In this document: positions 42,794 to 52,592 of the stretch, one piece after another
How the letters are laid out: each line of letters starts with the position of its first letter
Position numbering within the stretch: position 1 is the first letter of the stretch
Source of the DNA: Arcobacter roscoffensis
GTDB taxonomy: Bacteria > Campylobacterota > Campylobacteria > Campylobacterales > Arcobacteraceae
DNA length: 64,000 nt
Assembly (NCBI RefSeq): GCF_024267655.1
Contig: NZ_CP100595.1
Location: forward strand, 1,116,001 to 1,180,000
Direction: 5' to 3'
The notes under the pieces: generated by a model
Database searches by the model: none
What the model was told of the DNA's origin: nothing
What the model saw: only the letters and a program-made list of their open reading frames with translations
Translations under genes and position numbers: made by a program

Positions 42794-44947
42794 TTATCTA
42801 ATTTCTTTTTTATATATTCTTAGGTTAGCACACTCTTTGATTAGTTCCTCATAGTATTTTGTATTAGAATACTCTTTGTCTAATTTTTCAAAAAACTCAC
42901 CATAGCCATTTTCTAGATATTTTTTATAGATTTTTGATTTTGAGTATACCCAAAATCTTTCAGGCTCATAGCTTTCTTTGGCTGCTATATAGTAAGGTTC
43001 TCTTTTTTTAGAGAATTTTATATCAAAAGAGGCTAGTTCTGATTTTGCTAACATATAAACTATTTTTGCTCTAAATTCTTTGTTTTTTGCGTATTTTAAA
43101 GCTTTTTTATAGTGTTTTATTGATAAATTTATTTTTTTCTCTTCCAAATTCTTTTCTTTGAAAGAATAAACACTTCTATAAACAGTTGTTAAACTATTTG
43201 AGTTTCCAAAATAACTTAAGTTATATAAGGCGTTTGCATATAAATAGTTATCCATGACACTCTTTGGGTTTAAATCTATTTGCTTTTTTATTTCTAGTGT
43301 TTTTTCTAGAAACTGCTTAGTTGTATAAGTGTATTGTTTACCTTCTCTATTATTTCCTTTGATATTTACATTAAATGGATTAAATCTGATTTTTTCATTT
43401 AAAATATTTGCATTTATATTAAGAGCTTTTCTAAATTGCAGATTATTTATAAGTAGTTTTGTATTTGTATCTTTTAGATTTTTTGATAAGACAAAACTCT
43501 CTTTTTCTTCTAAAATATAAGCTCTTTTTTTATGCTGTTTTATAAAGTACTCTTCAAGTTTTGTTTGGGGCTTTTTATTTATAAAGGCTTTAAACTCTTC
43601 TAAGCTTTTTAAGTCAAAAATAGTTGGTCTTAAATAGTTTACACTTGCACTTAAAATCATTTTTAACTCATCATTTTGGGCTTTATAAAGCTTTTCTAGT
43701 TTTTTGAAAGTATAGTTATGAATAGAATCAGTATTCAAACATTTACCTTCGTGTTCTTTTAAAAGTTGTGACATTTTTTTATAAATAATATTTTCATCTT
43801 CTAAATTTACTTTTTTTAGACTATTTAAATATATTAAATAATTTAAAGTTCTTGTTTCATGATTGCTATTTGTTTTTAGTAGTTTTTCTGAAAACTCTTG
43901 AGCTTTTTTGATGTTTCCATCATATAAATAAAAGTATGATAATGATAAATCAATCAAATACATATCATCTTTTGAAATAGACTCTAAAAAGTTAATATAC
44001 TCTTTTATTTGAAAATCTCTTTCATATAAAGTATGTTCATCAAAAAAGTGTTGAGTATTTAAAAGCTGTCTATAAAGCAAAAAGTCAAACCATTTAGAAT
44101 TAGGATTTAATTCATATAGATTTTGAAGCTCTATTAGTGTGTTTGCATTTGCATTTAAGGCTCTAAGAGTTATAAACTTCTCTTTTTCTTCTTCTGATTT
44201 TGCTAAACTTTTTAGCTCTTCCCAAAGTTCATTTGTGTTTATATGATAGAAGTTATAAAAGCTTAATTGCCAGTTTATTTTTGATTTATCAAAGAGTTTT
44301 GTAAAGTTATAAACACCTAATGCTATTTGTTTGTCTTTTATTAAAATCCCAGCATATAATGCTTCAATCCAGTCTTTTACAATAGTTTTAGACTTGCTGT
44401 CTAAAAGATATTTATAGTTTTCAAAAACTTCTAAAGCATTCATATTTTTATAGTGAGTCAGTCTAAGAGCTAAATAAAAATATCTTAGTTTTAAATACTC
44501 AGAGTCTACTTCGTCTATTTTTTTTAAAGCTTGGTTTATTAAAACTTGTGGGTCTAGTTTTTCTTTTTTCTTTTTGTAGTAATAGTAGTGAGGAACTACT
44601 AAAGATTCTTGTTTTTCTACAAGGTTTAGATAGTCTAAAACCTCTTGATTTTTTATAAGGTTTAGGCTTTCTCTTTTATATACTATTTTTTCAATTTGCT
44701 CTAAAGTAAGACTGTTTTTAAACTGATTTTGCCACTCTTTTAAGTTGGCTTGTTTATTTCTTTTTTCATAATCCCAATGAATTTGATTGTAGATAGCTGA
44801 GTCTTTTAGGTTTCCTGAATTATTAGAAAATGGAAGTTCTCTTTGCTCTAAAAATACAAATTGTTTATCATGAAAACTCCAGCCAGAAGCACAAGCAAAA
44901 AGACTTGTCGTAAAAAGTAAAATAAAAGAAAGTATTTTCAAAATCAT
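42794..44947 (-). CDS. Predicted helical-repeat lipoprotein, unknown function
   Basis: Exported protein of 717 residues. The N-terminus is a signal peptide ending SLFAC, so Cys19 could be lipidated, although Phe at -2 is unusual for a lipobox. The rest is almost entirely helical and rich in Lys, Glu, Leu and Tyr, in a pattern that suggests TPR-like solenoid repeats (for example DNIKKAQEFSEKLLKTN and KHYKKALKYAKN). It overlaps the DUF3142-like gene upstream by four bases, so the two are translationally coupled and probably act together at the envelope. No enzymatic motif is seen. Confidence 0.78.
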   Translation of the reverse strand: MILKILSFILLFTTSLFACASGWSFHDKQFVFLEQRELPFSNNSGNLKDSAIYNQIHWDYEKRNKQANLKEWQNQFKNSLTLEQIEKIVYKRESLNLIKNQEVLDYLNLVEKQESLVVPHYYYYKKKKEKLDPQVLINQALKKIDEVDSEYLKLRYFYLALRLTHYKNMNALEVFENYKYLLDSKSKTIVKDWIEALYAGILIKDKQIALGVYNFTKLFDKSKINWQLSFYNFYHINTNELWEELKSLAKSEEEKEKFITLRALNANANTLIELQNLYELNPNSKWFDFLLYRQLLNTQHFFDEHTLYERDFQIKEYINFLESISKDDMYLIDLSLSYFYLYDGNIKKAQEFSEKLLKTNSNHETRTLNYLIYLNSLKKVNLEDENIIYKKMSQLLKEHEGKCLNTDSIHNYTFKKLEKLYKAQNDELKMILSASVNYLRPTIFDLKSLEEFKAFINKKPQTKLEEYFIKQHKKRAYILEEKESFVLSKNLKDTNTKLLINNLQFRKALNINANILNEKIRFNPFNVNIKGNNREGKQYTYTTKQFLEKTLEIKKQIDLNPKSVMDNYLYANALYNLSYFGNSNSLTTVYRSVYSFKEKNLEEKKINLSIKHYKKALKYAKNKEFRAKIVYMLAKSELASFDIKFSKKREPYYIAAKESYEPERFWVYSKSKIYKKYLENGYGEFFEKLDKEYSNTKYYEELIKECANLRIYKKEIR

Positions 44948-45882
44948 AAATTATCCTTGATTAGATGGTTTAAATTATATCTATTTTTATAAGAGTATCT
45001 ATAGAAAATGATTTCATTAAAAGGCTTTTTGGCTAATGAAAAAAAGTCATTTATAGCTATAGCCAAATCTTTTTCTAAGCTTTGCTCAAACCTAAAAATA
45101 TCACCTTTGTATATGTACTTTTTTTGAAAATACATACTTTTTTTAGCTCTATAAAAGTTTGTATCTATTTTGCTAAAGTTCTCTTTAAAGTTCTCTTCTT
45201 TTAAGCCTTCAAATATATCTAAAGGCATATTTCCTCTAAATCTAATGGCTTGATTATATAAAGGAAGTGCAAGTTTAAGTCTTAGAGGATATTCATCAAA
45301 GTTATAGTGGTATTTTTTAGCAATAATATTATCTAAAATAGAATTTTTAGTGTTTATATCTGTGATACTTGACATATTGTAGTACATCAAAACACCATAA
45401 TCAACAGGTGGTACTCCTGTTTTTGCATAGTATTTTATTTGATGAAGTCTTATTGTAACACTTAGTTTTTTATTAGATTTAGTTTTTAGCTCTTTTAATA
45501 AATCAAAATAGTTTGCTTTATTTAAAAGTGACCAGTCGCAATCTATTTGAAGCTCAGAAAAATCATAAGCTTTTGTTTGCTCCAATATAAGTTTACTTAT
45601 GTTTTTGTAGTTTATATTTTTCATAGCTTCGTTTGTGATATAAACTGTAGGGATGAACTTTTTTGGTGCTTTCTTTATAAATCTTGTTTTTTCAAACTCT
45701 AATTTTTTTGAGTATGAGATATCTAAGACTTTTATATAAAGTTTTTCTTTTACATTCTCTTCTTTGAAGCTATTTTTCCAATGATAAAAAGATACTTCTA
45801 TTTTAGGCTTTTGAGTGAATATAAAATATGAACATACAATAGCTATCAAAACAGCTATTAATATCAGTAATTTAGAAGGCAT
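44944..45882 (-). CDS. Membrane-anchored DUF3142-like protein (TIM-barrel type)
   Basis: Protein of 312 residues with an N-terminal membrane anchor (about 4-22) and a periplasmic domain. The segments ELQIDCDWS, LSVTIRLHQIKYY and GVPPVDYGVLMYYNM resemble DUF3142 proteins, which look like TIM-barrel glycoside-hydrolase relatives; the acidic CDW site could be catalytic. The start overlaps the UvrD-like gene by 11 bases and the end overlaps the predicted lipoprotein gene by four. A role in cell-envelope polysaccharide handling is possible but unproven. Confidence 0.72.
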   Translation of the reverse strand: MPSKLLILIAVLIAIVCSYFIFTQKPKIEVSFYHWKNSFKEENVKEKLYIKVLDISYSKKLEFEKTRFIKKAPKKFIPTVYITNEAMKNINYKNISKLILEQTKAYDFSELQIDCDWSLLNKANYFDLLKELKTKSNKKLSVTIRLHQIKYYAKTGVPPVDYGVLMYYNMSSITDINTKNSILDNIIAKKYHYNFDEYPLRLKLALPLYNQAIRFRGNMPLDIFEGLKEENFKENFSKIDTNFYRAKKSMYFQKKYIYKGDIFRFEQSLEKDLAIAINDFFSLAKKPFNEIIFYRYSYKNRYNLNHLIKDNL

Positions 45883-47497
45883 CGACTTTTTTTACTCTAT
45901 TTTTTTTAAGCCATTCTTCTTGTAGATTTTTCATTTTTTTATCACTTGTTTTTTTAGCATATCTAGGTTTTGCTATTGAACTTACGGCATCACCTTCTTT
46001 GTAAGTATAGTCAAGGTTTAAAGAGGCTAAATCGATGGCTTTTTTTACTCTTGTAGCTGCCACATAGTAGATGTTTAACTCTTCATTTATTCTAAGATAA
46101 GATAGTTTACTTTTGGGATTACTAATCTCTTTTTTTGTAATAAAGTCATTTGTCATCAAAACTTGTTCATACTCTAAACCTTTTGATTTATGAGTTGTTG
46201 TGAAAATAATATCGGCTTCTTCTTTTTTTGTGGTAAGTCTATCTTTGATTTTTTTGTTTATATCAAAGATATTATCTCCATAGGTATTGATAAACTTTAT
46301 AATATTTAAATAGTCTTGGTTTTTTGTATCTTTTGCAAACTGTTCTAACTCATAGATTGATTCAAAGTCTTTGATTTCATCTAGTGTAACTTTGTCGTTT
46401 TTTTTCTCTTTTAGATAAAAAATAGAGTAAACAGTCTGATTCATAAATGAATAAGAGTTATATCCACCCTCAAAGTAAAACTTTTTATCTGAGTGAATAT
46501 GCTGTACTAACTCTTGCATAAGACCAAAGGTTGATCTTGCAATAATAGTATATTGTTTATCCTCATCAATACAGTTTCTATGAAAAGAAGTTTTTGAATC
46601 AATACCTGAAATACTTAAAGGTTTGGTACTATTTTTTTCATAAAGGCTATTGATTCTTCTTTGTAAGTCTTTTGCGTATTCATCTGAAAATCTAAAACTT
46701 TTTGTAAGATTGTAACTTGGTAAATCTATTTTATTTAAGGCATTTATGGCGTATCTAAAAGAGTATATTTGCTGAAAAGAATCCCCTACATAAACCCTTC
46801 TACAGTTTTGTGATTCAACTATTCCTATCATCACATCTGAAATATCTTGGGCTTCATCTACTAAAATCAAGTCATATCCAAGGTTTGAACTGATTTTTTT
46901 ATTTAGGTAAAACATCTTTAGATAAAAGTCATGGGTTGCATCTATTTGTTTGTTTTTCATAGATGATAAGATGTGTTTTAGGTGGGCTAAAACCCTTGAA
47001 GTATCTTTGTTTATAAGCTCCAAAATCTTAGCGCTTAAATCAGATTGTTTTTTATAGTTTTCTATTAGTTTTAAATCAAGTGCTATCAATGAACTATTAC
47101 AATAAAAGTTTACTAAGTCTTTCATAAGCGCAATATACTCAGGAATAGGGTAGTAGTTGTTTCTTTGGTTTACTGTTTGCTCAAAAGAGCATAAAACTCT
47201 CTCAATTACTTGTACTTTTAAATCATGGGCAAGAGTGTATCTATATGCTTCTATTTTATTGTAAGCAAGAGAGTGAATGGTACTTATACTCATGTTTGAT
47301 AGTTCATATTCACTTAGCTTTTTTTGAATGGTTTGTTGAAGAGATTTGTTGTATGCTAGATATAAAATTTTTAGATGTCTATTTTGTTTTGCGTACTCTA
47401 AAAGTGTAGTGGTTTTACCACTTCCTGCAACAGCATTTATTTTAAAAGATGGCTCTTTTGAGTTTATAATCTCTTCTTGTTCTTTTGTATAATTCAT
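45872..47497 (-). CDS. UvrD-like superfamily I DNA helicase
   Basis: Cytoplasmic ATPase of 541 residues. Motifs in order are the Q-like TKEQEEIINS, Walker A NAVAGSGKTTTL (about 21-32), Walker B LVDEAQDIS, motif III VGDSFQQIYSFR, motif IV-like SFRFSDEYA, motif V TTHKSKGLEYEQVLM and motif VI YVAATRVKKAI. It is shorter than UvrD, PcrA or Rep (about 700 residues) because the 1B/2B insertions are reduced, so it belongs to a small UvrD-like subgroup. It lies 5 bases after mntP. Confidence 0.93.
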   Translation of the reverse strand: MNYTKEQEEIINSKEPSFKINAVAGSGKTTTLLEYAKQNRHLKILYLAYNKSLQQTIQKKLSEYELSNMSISTIHSLAYNKIEAYRYTLAHDLKVQVIERVLCSFEQTVNQRNNYYPIPEYIALMKDLVNFYCNSSLIALDLKLIENYKKQSDLSAKILELINKDTSRVLAHLKHILSSMKNKQIDATHDFYLKMFYLNKKISSNLGYDLILVDEAQDISDVMIGIVESQNCRRVYVGDSFQQIYSFRYAINALNKIDLPSYNLTKSFRFSDEYAKDLQRRINSLYEKNSTKPLSISGIDSKTSFHRNCIDEDKQYTIIARSTFGLMQELVQHIHSDKKFYFEGGYNSYSFMNQTVYSIFYLKEKKNDKVTLDEIKDFESIYELEQFAKDTKNQDYLNIIKFINTYGDNIFDINKKIKDRLTTKKEEADIIFTTTHKSKGLEYEQVLMTNDFITKKEISNPKSKLSYLRINEELNIYYVAATRVKKAIDLASLNLDYTYKEGDAVSSIAKPRYAKKTSDKKMKNLQEEWLKKNRVKKVDAF

Positions 47498-47502
47498 TTA
47501 TA

Positions 47503-48048
47503 TTAAGCTAATCCCTCTATCAATATTTTAAATCCTAAAGCTATTAAAATAAAACCACCTAAATACTCTGCTTTATCTTCTAAGTAACCACCTAAGTATT
47601 TACCCACATAAACAGCAACTATACATAAAGCAAAAGTTATAAGTGTGATTAGGATTACTGCATAAAAAATATCAGTATTAGAAAAAGAGAACGTAACACC
47701 AACAGCAAGTGCATCAATAGATGTGGCAACTGCTAAAATAAAAAGTGTTTTGGTTTTTAAATCTTTTACTTCATCTTCAAAGTCATCTTGCCTTGCTTCT
47801 TGTATCATCTTATAACCTAAAAATACTAAAATTACAAAGGCTATATAGTGATCTATGCTATCCACAAAATCTGCAAATAAAGCACCTAAATAGTATCCAA
47901 TTAAAGGCATCATACCCTGAGCGATACCAAAAAAAGCTGCTATTTTTATAGTGTTTGAAAAGTTTATATTTTTATATTTACTTCCACTAGCTATAGATAC
48001 TGCAACACTATCCATAGCTAATGCAATTGCAATAAGTACAAGTTCCAT
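47503..48048 (-). CDS. mntP: Manganese efflux pump MntP
   Basis: Inner-membrane protein of 181 residues with six predicted helices in two inverted halves. The two conserved acidic motifs of the MntP (DUF204) family are visible: ALAMDSVAVSIASG near the N-terminus and ATSIDALAVGVTF in the middle. It exports Mn(II). I see no yybP-ykoY-type manganese riboswitch in the 62-bp gap upstream. It appears to lead the run mntP, uvrD-like, DUF3142-like, lipoprotein. Confidence 0.93.
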   Translation of the reverse strand: MELVLIAIALAMDSVAVSIASGSKYKNINFSNTIKIAAFFGIAQGMMPLIGYYLGALFADFVDSIDHYIAFVILVFLGYKMIQEARQDDFEDEVKDLKTKTLFILAVATSIDALAVGVTFSFSNTDIFYAVILITLITFALCIVAVYVGKYLGGYLEDKAEYLGGFILIALGFKILIEGLA

Positions 48049-48110
48049 TTTTTATCCTAAATTTTATTAAGATTGGAATTGTACTTATTTTATAATTAAA
48101 GCAGTGTTAG

Positions 48111-49940
48111 CTAGGTTAAAACTCTTTTATTTCCGTCTTTTTTAATATTTGAGAAGTTGTCTAAGTAATCAAGGTAAGTAATAAGATATTTTCTACTTAA
48201 AGGGTGTCTTTCTTTGAAATTTGAAATTTCAATAAAGCCATCTTCTTGGATTATACTTTTCATTTGTCTTACTATACTATCTAGACTTTCACTATGAATA
48301 AAAAGATTATGTTGAAGTCTAATTACAAGTTTTTTTGAAGTTAAAAACTTAAGTATATTATCTCCAAGTTTTCTATCTAAGTCTAAATCATCATAGATAT
48401 TATAAGGAGCAGTTGGTGTGATATGCTCTTTTTTAAGTCTTTCTAAAACTATATTTTTTAGTTTGTCTTCATAGTCTTCTTCTATATCTTTACTTTTATA
48501 AAGTTTGTTGTTTTTAACTAAAAATCCTTCATCAACTAAGTGTGTTAAAGCATCTTCGATGAAGCTTTCACTTGCCCATTTGATTCTAAGATTTATAGAA
48601 GCTGGTGAAAGTAGGGCGTATTTGTTTTTTGTATAAATCTCTTTGATAAAGTCAATAATAACTTGTTTTGTTTCAATAGGATAAATCGTAAGTTCTTCTT
48701 TATCTATATATACATTTTCTAAATTATTAGCAAACTCGATTGCCTCTTCATGGCTTAAAGCAAATCTTTGTGAAGATGAAATAAGACCTAAACCTTTTTT
48801 ATGGGCTTCAAGAAGTTTTTTATAAGCATAAGTAAAGTTCTCTTCTTTTAGAGCTTCTAAAAGTTCTCTTTTTTGGTTTTTTTTCATAGGATCTGCGATA
48901 GGATTTAGAACCTTTCCACCTGCAATAGTGTCATTTCCTAATCTTAGGATAATCTTTTCACCAAAAATAGTATATAGTTTTTCATCAGCTTTTATAGTAG
49001 CAAAGCCTTCTTTTAAACTAGTCGTAGAATCAAAAAGTAAAACCCTAACTTCAAGCTTTTTAGAACCTATGAAAAGTGTATATTTTTGATTGTGTTTTAA
49101 CTCTTTTTGTTTTAAAGTATTAAAAGAAATATCAATCATATCAAAGCCTCTTAAAAAGCCTTTTTTACTAAGTAAATCACCTTTTTGAATAGAATTTGCA
49201 TTTATACCTTGTAAGTTTAAAGCAGCTCTGTTTGAGATGTTTGCTTCAATGGCATTTTCATTATGAACTTGGATGTTTTTTATTTTGATTTGTTTTTCAC
49301 TTTGACATAAAAAAACTTTTTCATTTAATTCACAAGGTTTCCCTAAAACTGTACCAGTTACAACAGTACCTATACCTTTTGGAGAGAACACTCTATCTAC
49401 ATAATACCTAAAGAAGTTTTCTTCTTTTTTTGCTTTGTTTTTTATACTAAAAAGTTTATCTTTTAAAGTCTCTATTGAATCAGGCTCAAAAACAGATACA
49501 GCTTGAATAAAATTTATATCAAAATCATACTCTGAAAAAAACTCTTCTATTCTTTTTTCTTGTTTCTCTAACTCATCTTGTGATACTAAGTCTTTTTTCG
49601 TTATCACAATAACTACATCTTTAATACCCAAAAGATTGATAATCTCAATATGCTCAACAGTTTGTGGCATGATACCTTCTTGGGCACTAATAGCAAACAT
49701 AACGCAGTTAAATCCAAAAGCACCTGCAATCATATTTTTGATAAGTTTTTCATGTCCTGGCACATCAATAAATGCTATGTTTTGTTGACCTTTAGAAAGA
49801 TTTGAAAAAGATAAATCAATAGTGATACCTCTTTGTTGTTCCTCTTTTGTAGAGTCACCTTCATAGCCGTTTAAAGCTTTGATTAAAGCAGTTTTCCCAT
49901 GGTCAATATGTCCTGCTGTTCCTATAATAATATTTGACAT
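48111..49940 (-). CDS. selB: Selenocysteine-specific elongation factor SelB
   Basis: GTPase of 609 residues that delivers Sec-tRNA to UGA codons marked by a SECIS hairpin. The N-terminal EF-Tu-like part has G1 GTAGHIDHGKT (about 7-17), DVPGHEK (G3) and TKKDL (G4). Beta-barrel domains follow, and then the SelB-specific winged-helix repeats that bind SECIS RNA (about 370-609). The start overlaps the selA stop by one base (TAATG), so selAB is one unit, with tRNA-Sec just upstream on the other strand. No obvious selenoprotein gene lies in this window. Confidence 0.96.
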   Translation of the reverse strand: MSNIIIGTAGHIDHGKTALIKALNGYEGDSTKEEQQRGITIDLSFSNLSKGQQNIAFIDVPGHEKLIKNMIAGAFGFNCVMFAISAQEGIMPQTVEHIEIINLLGIKDVVIVITKKDLVSQDELEKQEKRIEEFFSEYDFDINFIQAVSVFEPDSIETLKDKLFSIKNKAKKEENFFRYYVDRVFSPKGIGTVVTGTVLGKPCELNEKVFLCQSEKQIKIKNIQVHNENAIEANISNRAALNLQGINANSIQKGDLLSKKGFLRGFDMIDISFNTLKQKELKHNQKYTLFIGSKKLEVRVLLFDSTTSLKEGFATIKADEKLYTIFGEKIILRLGNDTIAGGKVLNPIADPMKKNQKRELLEALKEENFTYAYKKLLEAHKKGLGLISSSQRFALSHEEAIEFANNLENVYIDKEELTIYPIETKQVIIDFIKEIYTKNKYALLSPASINLRIKWASESFIEDALTHLVDEGFLVKNNKLYKSKDIEEDYEDKLKNIVLERLKKEHITPTAPYNIYDDLDLDRKLGDNILKFLTSKKLVIRLQHNLFIHSESLDSIVRQMKSIIQEDGFIEISNFKERHPLSRKYLITYLDYLDNFSNIKKDGNKRVLT

Positions 49941-51286
49941 TAGTTAAAAACTCCTCTTATAATCTCTTGTATTTCTTTTATTTCATGTTCTTGAATACTT
50001 CTAAAATCAATTAGAACTTTTTCATTTTCTATTCTTATTATCAAGTTTTGTTTTCTAAGAAGTTTTTCTATTTTGTTTGCTTTATAGTCTTTGTATTCTA
50101 AAGTAAGGGCAATTGTTGGTATCTTTTTGTTTGGAGTAGTTCCTCCACCTATTAAAGATTGTGTTTTTATAACTTCACACTTACAAATATCTTCTATACT
50201 TTGTTTTAGAGTATTTGCTCTTTGCTCTAAAGTCTTAACATCTTCATGTAACATCTTTAAAGTAGGAATGTCTTGTGTTTGACCTTTTAGATACGAAGTA
50301 AGATTGTCTTCAAGTATTGCTAAAGTGATTTTATCAACTCTTAGCATTCTTAGAAGTTGGTTTTTTTTGATTTTTGCTATTAGCTCTTTTTTACCAACTA
50401 TGATACCAGCTTGAACTGAACCTAAAAGTTTATCTCCTGAGAAACTAAGTAAGCTTGGTTTATGTTTCATATATTTTATAAGTGATGGTTCACTTAAGTC
50501 AAGATTGTAAGGTAAATCTATCATATGACCACTCCCCATGTCATAGTAGTCTATCACATCATGTTCTTGGGCTACTTTTATGATCTCTTCATAAGAAACT
50601 TCTGATGTAAAACCTTCAATAGAGTAGTTTGACTTATGAACTTTCATAAGCATAGATGTATCTTCATCAATAGCATTTTCATAGTCTCTAAGGTGAGTTT
50701 TGTTTGTAGTACCTATCTCTTTTAGTTTTGCACCACTTTGGCTCATAACCTCAGGAACTCTAAAACTTCCACCAATTTCCACAAGCTCACCACGACTTAC
50801 AACTACCTCTTTGTTTTTAGCAAAAGTATTTAGTATCAAAAATACAGCACTAGCATTGTTGTTTACAACAACTGCATCTTCACAACCTGTAAGAGCTTGA
50901 AGAGTAGATACTATATGCTCATATCTTTCACCTCTTTTTCCCTCTTGAAGAGAATACTCTAAGTTGTTGTATGAAGTAGCAACTTTTTTTGCTCTATCAA
51001 AACTATCTGGATTTATCAAAGACCTACCTAAGTTTGTATGTACGATAATACCTGTAGCATTTATAACTTTTTGAAGTGAAGGTTTTGTGATGTCTTGGTA
51101 CTTTTTAAGTACATCATTTATAATATCATCTTGTGTGAAATCTTGGATTTTTTCATCTAAGATATCTTGTCTATACTGATTTATAGTATCTTTACTGATA
51201 CTTGTAATCAACTGTTTTGAAAGCTCTTCAAAAGCTTTGTTGTTGACAAACTTGTCAACCTTTGGAAGGTTCTTAAGTAAACCCAT
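49940..51286 (-). CDS. selA: L-seryl-tRNA(Sec) selenium transferase SelA
   Basis: PLP-dependent enzyme of 448 residues that converts Ser-tRNA(Sec) to Sec-tRNA(Sec) with selenophosphate. The N-terminal tRNA-binding part starts MGLLKNLPKVDKF; the catalytic part has VVNNNASAVFLILNT, YYDMGSGH and the PLP lysine Lys286 in SGDKLLGSVQAG. The ATG at 51286 has AAGGG upstream. The frame stays open further up to 51382, but that stretch is antisense to the tRNA-Sec gene and adds no family sequence. It is coupled to selB downstream. Confidence 0.96.
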   Translation of the reverse strand: MGLLKNLPKVDKFVNNKAFEELSKQLITSISKDTINQYRQDILDEKIQDFTQDDIINDVLKKYQDITKPSLQKVINATGIIVHTNLGRSLINPDSFDRAKKVATSYNNLEYSLQEGKRGERYEHIVSTLQALTGCEDAVVVNNNASAVFLILNTFAKNKEVVVSRGELVEIGGSFRVPEVMSQSGAKLKEIGTTNKTHLRDYENAIDEDTSMLMKVHKSNYSIEGFTSEVSYEEIIKVAQEHDVIDYYDMGSGHMIDLPYNLDLSEPSLIKYMKHKPSLLSFSGDKLLGSVQAGIIVGKKELIAKIKKNQLLRMLRVDKITLAILEDNLTSYLKGQTQDIPTLKMLHEDVKTLEQRANTLKQSIEDICKCEVIKTQSLIGGGTTPNKKIPTIALTLEYKDYKANKIEKLLRKQNLIIRIENEKVLIDFRSIQEHEIKEIQEIIRGVFN

Positions 51287-51343
51287 ATTTACCCTTTCAG
51301 ATAGTTTTAAAATAAAATGCTGTAAGATTTCAATTCTTTTAAG

Positions 51344-51443
51344 CGGGGGGTATGTGATCCTGGTGGACACCGCAGGCTTCAACCCTGATCGGAGGTTCGT
51401 GTGTACGCGCCTCGGTAGGTTCGATTCCTACACCTTCTCGCCA
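51344..51443 (+). tRNA. selC: tRNA-Sec (anticodon UCA)
   Basis: About 100 nt folding as a selenocysteine tRNA: anticodon UCA at 51379-51381 in loop CTTCAAC, a long D stem (GTG-A-TCC with GGA-CAC), a long variable arm containing GAGG/CCTC, T-arm GTAGGTTCGATTCCTAC, an 8-nt 3' acceptor strand ACCTTCTC, then G and encoded CCA. The 5' strand CGGGGGGT pairs over 7 of 8 positions with several G-U pairs and leaves C-C at the first pair, which is unusual. It is divergent from selA. Confidence 0.88.
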
Positions 51444-51577
51444 TTATTTAAATGGCTATACTCCCCTTAAAATCATACTTTCTTACAAAATAATTCAGAG
51501 ATTTTATCTAATATATAATTCATTTTAACTTAATAAAATGGTAAAATTTATTTTACTTTTTGTCAAAATATGCTTTT

Positions 51578-52189
51578 CTATAAATGTCCAGTTTTTACAA
51601 AGATAATAGTTTCTTCTTTTACAAAGGGAAAATGCTCACTTAAATGAGGACTTCTTATCCAAGAACCTTTTGGATAGTTTCCATATTCATCCATAAATAT
51701 ACCTTCTAGCACAAGTATTTCTTCACCTCCCCAGTGTTTATGAGGAATAAACTTTTCATCTTTTGGCCATTTAACTAGTGCTGTTTGAACATCAAGAGGC
51801 ATTACTTTTAGATTGCCTTGTCCTTCTAACCATTCTGAGGTTTCAGTATCAATAATGATTTTTTGTTCATCAGAAAAATGATTTGTCTTTCTAAAAAATA
51901 CACAGTTATCATCTGTTTTTACTAAAGATTCATTTTCCTTACTTAGTTTGAGATAAGTTCCTTTAAGAAATTTTCCATATTGGTTTATGTATGTACCTTC
52001 AAGAACAAATACTTCTACACTATTTATTTTTGTTTCTTGATTTAAGCTAGAGTTTTTTTGTAGTTTGATTAGAGATGTTTCTTCTTCATCTTTTGTTGAT
52101 AAAACTTTTTTAAATACATTTTGAGTATCTATTTGCCATTCTAGATTGTTTGTATCTATTAAAGCTTTTTTTTCATAGTCACTATTCAT
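51578..52189 (-). CDS. Double-cupin protein, ChrR-like
   Basis: Soluble protein of 203 residues made of two cupin domains. The C-terminal one (about 115-203) has a metal-binding pattern: FIPHKHWGGEEILVLEG, then YPKGSWIRSPHLSEH, as in ChrR-type cupins. The N-terminal one (about 20-105) keeps the fold (VEVFVLEGTYI, FLKGTYLKL) but lacks the histidines, so it is likely structural. ChrR proteins are zinc anti-sigma factors, but no ECF sigma gene or N-terminal anti-sigma domain is present, so this is more likely a stand-alone metal-dependent cupin. It is alone on its strand. Confidence 0.82.
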   Translation of the reverse strand: MNSDYEKKALIDTNNLEWQIDTQNVFKKVLSTKDEEETSLIKLQKNSSLNQETKINSVEVFVLEGTYINQYGKFLKGTYLKLSKENESLVKTDDNCVFFRKTNHFSDEQKIIIDTETSEWLEGQGNLKVMPLDVQTALVKWPKDEKFIPHKHWGGEEILVLEGIFMDEYGNYPKGSWIRSPHLSEHFPFVKEETIIFVKTGHL

Positions 52190-52592
52190 GTTAATCCTAA
52201 GAATTTATATCGTTGTTGTATTTTAATCTTTATTTCCTTAGCTTGTAAATAAAAGACTAAAAAATATAAATTTTGATTAGAAAATATACAGAGAATTAAT
52301 TGATAAAAATTTTGTTTTTATTTTTATAATAAAAATAATTTCAAGAGCCAGTTTTTTGCTTAAAATAACTAATCATATAACGATTAAATTTTAATTAAAA
52401 TAACCTATAAATTAATTTTTAAAATTTTTAAATAAATAAAATAACTCTCATAATCCCCTTAAATAAGGTGTTTTAGGGATATATAATTAAAGATGACAGG
52501 TAGTTTATTCATAGCATTAAGATAGCATTGTAAATTAGACAAATAATACTCCCATTAACTAGTTATTTTTTACAATTATTTTGTTTATTTTA

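Noticed and set aside
48049-48110. Manganese riboswitch upstream of mntP
   Set aside because: The gap is only 62 bp and shows no paired elements of the yybP-ykoY type.
48111-51286. Selenoprotein gene close to selAB
   Set aside because: I found no gene in the window with an in-frame TGA inside a conserved domain followed by a SECIS-like hairpin.
51287-51382. N-terminal extension of SelA up to 51382
   Set aside because: The extra residues are antisense to the tRNA-Sec gene and do not resemble SelA. ATG 51286 has AAGGG upstream and gives the family N-terminus.
51578-52189. Anti-sigma factor ChrR
   Set aside because: Only the cupin part resembles ChrR. There is no zinc anti-sigma domain and no ECF sigma gene next to it.
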